DNA of 64,000 bases, from the NCBI RefSeq assembly GCF_026339955.1, contig NZ_JAPEPW010000001.1:3374501-3438500 (forward strand), read 5' to 3'. Within the stretch, counting starts at the first letter, position 1, and each line of letters begins with the position of its first letter. A program made the position numbers and the translations under genes. Below the pieces are notes generated by a model that made no database searches, had not been told where the DNA came from, and saw only the letters and a list, made by a program, of their open reading frames with translations. This document shows positions 60,885 through 64,000 of this stretch, piece after piece. The stretch comes from Streptomyces sp. NBC_01549. Lineage in GTDB: Bacteria; Actinomycetota; Actinomycetes; Streptomycetales; Streptomycetaceae.

Positions 60885-62162
60885 ATGGACGTGAACGCGG
60901 CGGTCGCCGCAGCGGCAGCGATCGCCGGAGTGCTCACCGGTGTCATCGCCATGCTGGCGTTCCGCTGGAGCGAGCGCGACCAGAAACGCCCCACCCGCAC
61001 ATCTCTGCACACGGACCCGGTGCTTCCGCCGGGCGTCGACACGGTTCTCTCCGTGCTCCGGTCCTCGGCCGTCGTCCTCGACGAGGCCGACGCCGTCGTC
61101 AAGGCCAGCTCCGCCGCGTACGCCCTCGGGCTGGTACGTGGCGGCAAGCTCGCCGTCGAACCGATGATGCTGATGGCCCGCGACACCCGTCGCGACGGGG
61201 AAATACGCCAGGTCGAGCTGGATCTGCCGAGGCGGGGGACCGGACGGGGGGAGGCCCTGGCCGTCTCCGCGCGGGTCGCCCCGCTGGGCTCCCGGCTCGT
61301 GCTGCTCCTCGTCGAGGACCTCACCGAGGCCCGGCGGATCGAAGCGGTACGGCGCGACTTCGTCGCGAATGTCAGCCACGAGCTCAAGACGCCCGTCGGC
61401 GCGCTCTCCCTCCTCTCCGAGGCCGTCATGGACGCCTCGGACGATCCGGAGGCCGTCGAGCGCTTCGCCGGACGAATGCAGATAGAGGCCACCCGGCTCA
61501 CCAACCTCGTCCAGGAGCTCATCGACCTGTCGAGGGTGCAGAACGACGATCCCCTCGAGGACGCGGAGCCCGTCCGGGTGGACGAGCTGGTCGCCGAGGC
61601 CATCGACCGGTGCCGCCACCAGGCCGGCACCAAGCAGATCACCATGGCCGCCGGAGGCACCGCCGACCTGAGTATCTGGGGGAACCGGGGCCAGCTGGCC
61701 GCCGCCCTCGGCAACCTCGTCGAGAACGCCGTCAACTACTCGCCCGCCCGCACCCGGGTGGGCATAGCCGCGCGCCGGGTGACCGCGCCCGGCGGAGACC
61801 TCATCGAGATCGCCGTGACCGACCAGGGCATCGGCATCTCGGAGAAGGACCGGGAGCGCGTCTTCGAGCGCTTCTACCGCGTCGACCCGGCCCGCTCCCG
61901 CCAGACCGGCGGTACGGGTCTCGGTCTCGCGATCGTCAAACACGTGGCCGCCTCGCACGGCGGGGAGGTCACGGTGTGGAGCTCCGAGGGTCAGGGCTCC
62001 ACGTTCACCCTGCGGCTGCCGGAGGCGGCCGCGGCCCGCGACCGCGGGATCGACCACGACATGCCCGGACTCGACGATGAGGACGAGAACGGGCAGCCCG
62101 ACGGGACGACCACCGTCACATCCCCGTACGAACCGCTTCCCGCTCCGGAGGTCCTTCCGTGA
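60885..62162 (+). CDS. phoR: PhoR, phosphate-sensing histidine kinase
   Basis: 425 residues. One N-terminal membrane helix (AAAAIAGVLTGVIAMLAF), a small PAS-like region, H-box NVSHELKTPVGALSLLSEAV, N-box LVENAVNYSP and G boxes DQGIGISEKD, GGTGLGLAIVKH. Phosphorylates PhoP under phosphate limitation. TAACCT 6 nt before the ATG suggests a leaderless mRNA. Its stop overlaps the phoP GTG by 4 bp. Confidence 0.96.
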   Translation: MDVNAAVAAAAAIAGVLTGVIAMLAFRWSERDQKRPTRTSLHTDPVLPPGVDTVLSVLRSSAVVLDEADAVVKASSAAYALGLVRGGKLAVEPMMLMARDTRRDGEIRQVELDLPRRGTGRGEALAVSARVAPLGSRLVLLLVEDLTEARRIEAVRRDFVANVSHELKTPVGALSLLSEAVMDASDDPEAVERFAGRMQIEATRLTNLVQELIDLSRVQNDDPLEDAEPVRVDELVAEAIDRCRHQAGTKQITMAAGGTADLSIWGNRGQLAAALGNLVENAVNYSPARTRVGIAARRVTAPGGDLIEIAVTDQGIGISEKDRERVFERFYRVDPARSRQTGGTGLGLAIVKHVAASHGGEVTVWSSEGQGSTFTLRLPEAAAARDRGIDHDMPGLDDEDENGQPDGTTTVTSPYEPLPAPEVLP

Positions 62163-62839
62163 CCCGTGTGCTCGTCGTCGAGGACGAGGAGTCCTTCTCC
62201 GACGCCCTGTCGTACATGCTCCGCAAGGAGGGTTTCGAAGTCGCCATCGCGACCACCGGGCCCGACGGACTCGACGAGTTCGAGCGCAATGGCGCCGACC
62301 TCGTCCTCCTCGACCTGATGCTGCCGGGCCTGCCCGGTACGGAGGTCTGCCGCCAGCTGCGCGGCCGCTCCAACGTCCCGGTGATCATGGTCACCGCCAA
62401 GGACAGCGAGATCGACAAGGTCGTCGGGCTGGAAATAGGAGCCGACGACTACGTCACCAAGCCCTTCTCCTCCCGCGAGCTGGTCGCCCGTATCCGGGCC
62501 GTCCTGCGTCGCCGCGGGGAGCCGGAGGAGGTCACCCCGGCCGCTCTCGAGGCCGGTCCCGTCCGTATGGACGTCGACCGCCACGTGGTGACCGTCTCCG
62601 GCTCCAAGGTCGACCTCCCCCTGAAGGAGTTCGACCTCCTGGAGATGCTGCTCAGGAACGCGGGCCGGGTGCTGACCCGTATGCAGCTCATCGACCGGGT
62701 GTGGGGCGCCGACTACGTGGGCGACACCAAGACCCTGGACGTCCACGTCAAGCGGCTCCGGGCGAAGATCGAGCCCGACCCGGGGGCGCCGCGGTACCTG
62801 GTCACGGTGCGTGGCCTCGGTTATAAGTTCGAGCCGTAA
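62159..62839 (+). CDS. phoP: PhoP, phosphate response regulator
   Basis: 226 residues. Receiver domain (VVEDEES, phosphorylation Asp in LVLLDLMLPG, Lys in VTKPFSS) and winged helix (LPLKEFDLLEMLLRNAGRVL, YVGDTKTLDVHVKRLRAKIE). Controls the phosphate regulon and antibiotic production. Starts inside phoR (GTGA overlap). Followed by a terminator. Confidence 0.97.
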   Translation: MTRVLVVEDEESFSDALSYMLRKEGFEVAIATTGPDGLDEFERNGADLVLLDLMLPGLPGTEVCRQLRGRSNVPVIMVTAKDSEIDKVVGLEIGADDYVTKPFSSRELVARIRAVLRRRGEPEEVTPAALEAGPVRMDVDRHVVTVSGSKVDLPLKEFDLLEMLLRNAGRVLTRMQLIDRVWGADYVGDTKTLDVHVKRLRAKIEPDPGAPRYLVTVRGLGYKFEP

Positions 62840-62896
62840 ACCGGCTGCGTCATGCGGCGGCAATACAACGGCACGTACGACGCGACCACACGTGCG

Positions 62897-62932
62897 ACAA
62901 AGGGCGGCACCCCTCGGGGCACCGCCCTTTGT
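62897..62932 (+). terminator. phoRP terminator
   Basis: ACAAAGGGCGG / CCGCCCTTTGT stem around a GC-rich inner hairpin. Confidence 0.8.
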
Positions 62933-62942
62933 GCGTGGTGGA

Positions 62943-63632
62943 TCAGTGGCCGGCCGACGTGGAGACCGTCGCGGTGGCCTTGTCCGTGGCCGTCGCGCTC
63001 GCCGAGGCCGCGTCGGTGGGCGTGCCGGTGGCGGTGCCCGTGGCGGAGTCGGACGGCGAGGCCTTCGGCGACTTCGAGGGGGTCGCGGAGCCGGTGGCCG
63101 TCGCGCCGGGCGCCGCGGGGATGTTGGTCGGGCCCCACTTGGAGAAGTAGCTCTCGGCCGGGACGACGAACGCGCGCAGCTTCACGTCACCGGTCTTGCT
63201 GAAGGTGAAGGTGATCGGCTGGGCGTTGCCGTCCTTGACGGCCGCACCGGGGTTGGTCAGGGCCGCGGAGGCGTTGCCCTCGCCGCCCAGGGTGACGTGG
63301 CCGCCGGCGGGGATGGTCAGCTTGCCGCCGCCCTTGGCGGGCGTGATCTGGGCGACGCCGTCGCCGCCGATCTTGACCGAGTCGAGGGTCTGCGGGGTGG
63401 TGCCGTTGTTGAAGACGGTCGCGGAGACCACCGCCGGGCCCGTGGACGTCGTGTCGGGCTGGGTGATGACGAGGGCGTTCTGGATCTTGATGTCGCCGAC
63501 GCTGGTCGCCGCGTTGTCCGGCTTGACCTCCAGCGTCTGTGCGTTGTTGCCGGCGCCGCACGCGGCGAGCGAGGCGAGCGAGAACGCGATGGCGGCGGCG
63601 GCGAGAGCGCCGCGTCGAAGGCTGCTGCTCAC
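62943..63632 (-). CDS. secreted lipoprotein with Thr/Ser/Ala-rich tail
   Basis: 229 residues. Lipobox LAACG (Cys at ~25), a domain (SVGDIKIQNALVITQPDTTS, VSATVFNNGTTPQTLDSVKI) resembling the DUF461/copper-chaperone PCuAC fold but without an obvious Met/His copper motif, and a low-complexity tail (GSATPSKSPKASPSDSATGT). Probably cell-surface. Convergent with phoP. Confidence 0.85.
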   Translation of the reverse strand: MSSSLRRGALAAAAIAFSLASLAACGAGNNAQTLEVKPDNAATSVGDIKIQNALVITQPDTTSTGPAVVSATVFNNGTTPQTLDSVKIGGDGVAQITPAKGGGKLTIPAGGHVTLGGEGNASAALTNPGAAVKDGNAQPITFTFSKTGDVKLRAFVVPAESYFSKWGPTNIPAAPGATATGSATPSKSPKASPSDSATGTATGTPTDAASASATATDKATATVSTSAGH

Positions 63633-64000
63633 GGCGGCGGCAACTCCTTGAACGTGGGCGAAGCAGAGCGACTCCGGTGTAAAGCCGCCCTAAGGGTCTG
63701 TCAGCGGCCTTAGGTTACCGAGCCGTTCCCGCGCCGCCGCACCCGACCCGCCCCTTGGCTCCCTCGAGCCCTGTCGCGCCGCCCGTGCGCCCCGGTCGTC
63801 GGGGTGGTTCGGGTCCGCCTCAGCAGCTACTTTGGGCTTCCGTTCGTCCGCCATTCACATAAGCGGCTGTGAGCGTTGCCGTGAGAGTAGCGACGAGATC
63901 CGCTGGGGATTTTCCGGTAAGGAATCCATGGCGGTCCGGAAAATTGATCATCGGTAGATCAACGGGGCCCGTGATCAATTCCGGATTCGTCTCGTACCCG
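63633..64000. other. window-end gap
   Basis: Promoter region of the lipoprotein gene. TTGATC-n7-GATCAA (63944-63962) is a possible operator. A GTG at 63971 could start a gene running off the edge; not supported enough to call. Confidence 0.4.

Noticed and set aside
1..64000. CRISPR array or cas genes associated with the Tn7-like element
   Set aside because: No regularly spaced repeat array beyond the transposon-end repeats and no cas-like protein in the window.

Overview
The window is high-GC actinobacterial DNA and is almost certainly from a Streptomyces chromosome. The evidence is dense coding on both strands, GTG starts, many apparently leaderless genes (a TANNNT-type -10 box 6-7 nt before the start codon), and a set of genes diagnostic for the genus: glnR, nur, rsiG, the devA/devB and devE-like modules, mshA and phoU-phoR-phoP. 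From memory, the gene order follows the conserved core that in S. coelicolor runs from about SCO4155 to SCO4231. No database search was possible, so this correspondence is recall, not a result.

Layout. 1-5.8 kb: a two-component system (sensor kinase cut by the window edge, plus regulator) beside an HtrA-type membrane protease, then a secreted trypsin-like protease. 5.8-11.3 kb: LacI regulator, GlnR, a hydrolase, a MoaD/ThiS protein, a membrane protein and an LmeA-like protein. 11.5-13.7 kb: a sulfur cluster with a cysteine-type leader peptide, rhodanese, SseC-like protein and a DsrE protein. 13.8-16.6 kb: three tandem membrane-anchored proteins in an overlapping operon. 16.7-23.3 kb: nitrobindin-like protein, Nur, YgfZ, a TnpB-type right-end/omega-RNA relic, Dtd, RsiG, an asparaginase, a MITE-like repeat and an Eis-like acetyltransferase. 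23.5-30.5 kb: two paralogous GntR modules (DevE-like and DevA-DevB), each facing a tiny membrane-protein gene across a shared palindrome, then a third GntR regulator and an unusual double kinase.

30.6-34.6 kb is a decaying region. An oxidoreductase/TetR pair and a nitroreductase-hemerythrin fusion are intact, but a helicase is reduced to its frameshifted 3' end and an ECF41-type sigma gene is broken into two oppositely oriented pieces. Next to it, at about 34.67-40.46 kb, lies a compact Tn7-like transposon. It carries a TnsA-like endonuclease, a TniA/TnsB DDE transposase, a TniB/TnsC ATPase and TniQ in one overlapping operon, with one cargo gene (histidine phosphatase). The ends carry 20-bp repeats and an 11-bp terminal inverted repeat. 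This is the most interesting system in the window.

40.5-54.6 kb returns to conserved core: HTH regulator, HbhA-like protein and DUF2516 protein, a PP2C phosphatase with receiver domain, an NlpC/P60 hydrolase, a methyltransferase, mshA, a YbjN protein, a secreted beta-helix protein, a methyltransferase, an AraC/DUF2000 pair, an MFS exporter and gpmA. A group II intron with its maturase (55.4-57.3 kb) sits between a lipoprotein gene and a Tat-exported FAD oxidase. The window ends with a nickel-binding-type small protein, a 50-residue cysteine-rich protein, phoU divergent from phoR-phoP across a PHO box, and a lipoprotein.
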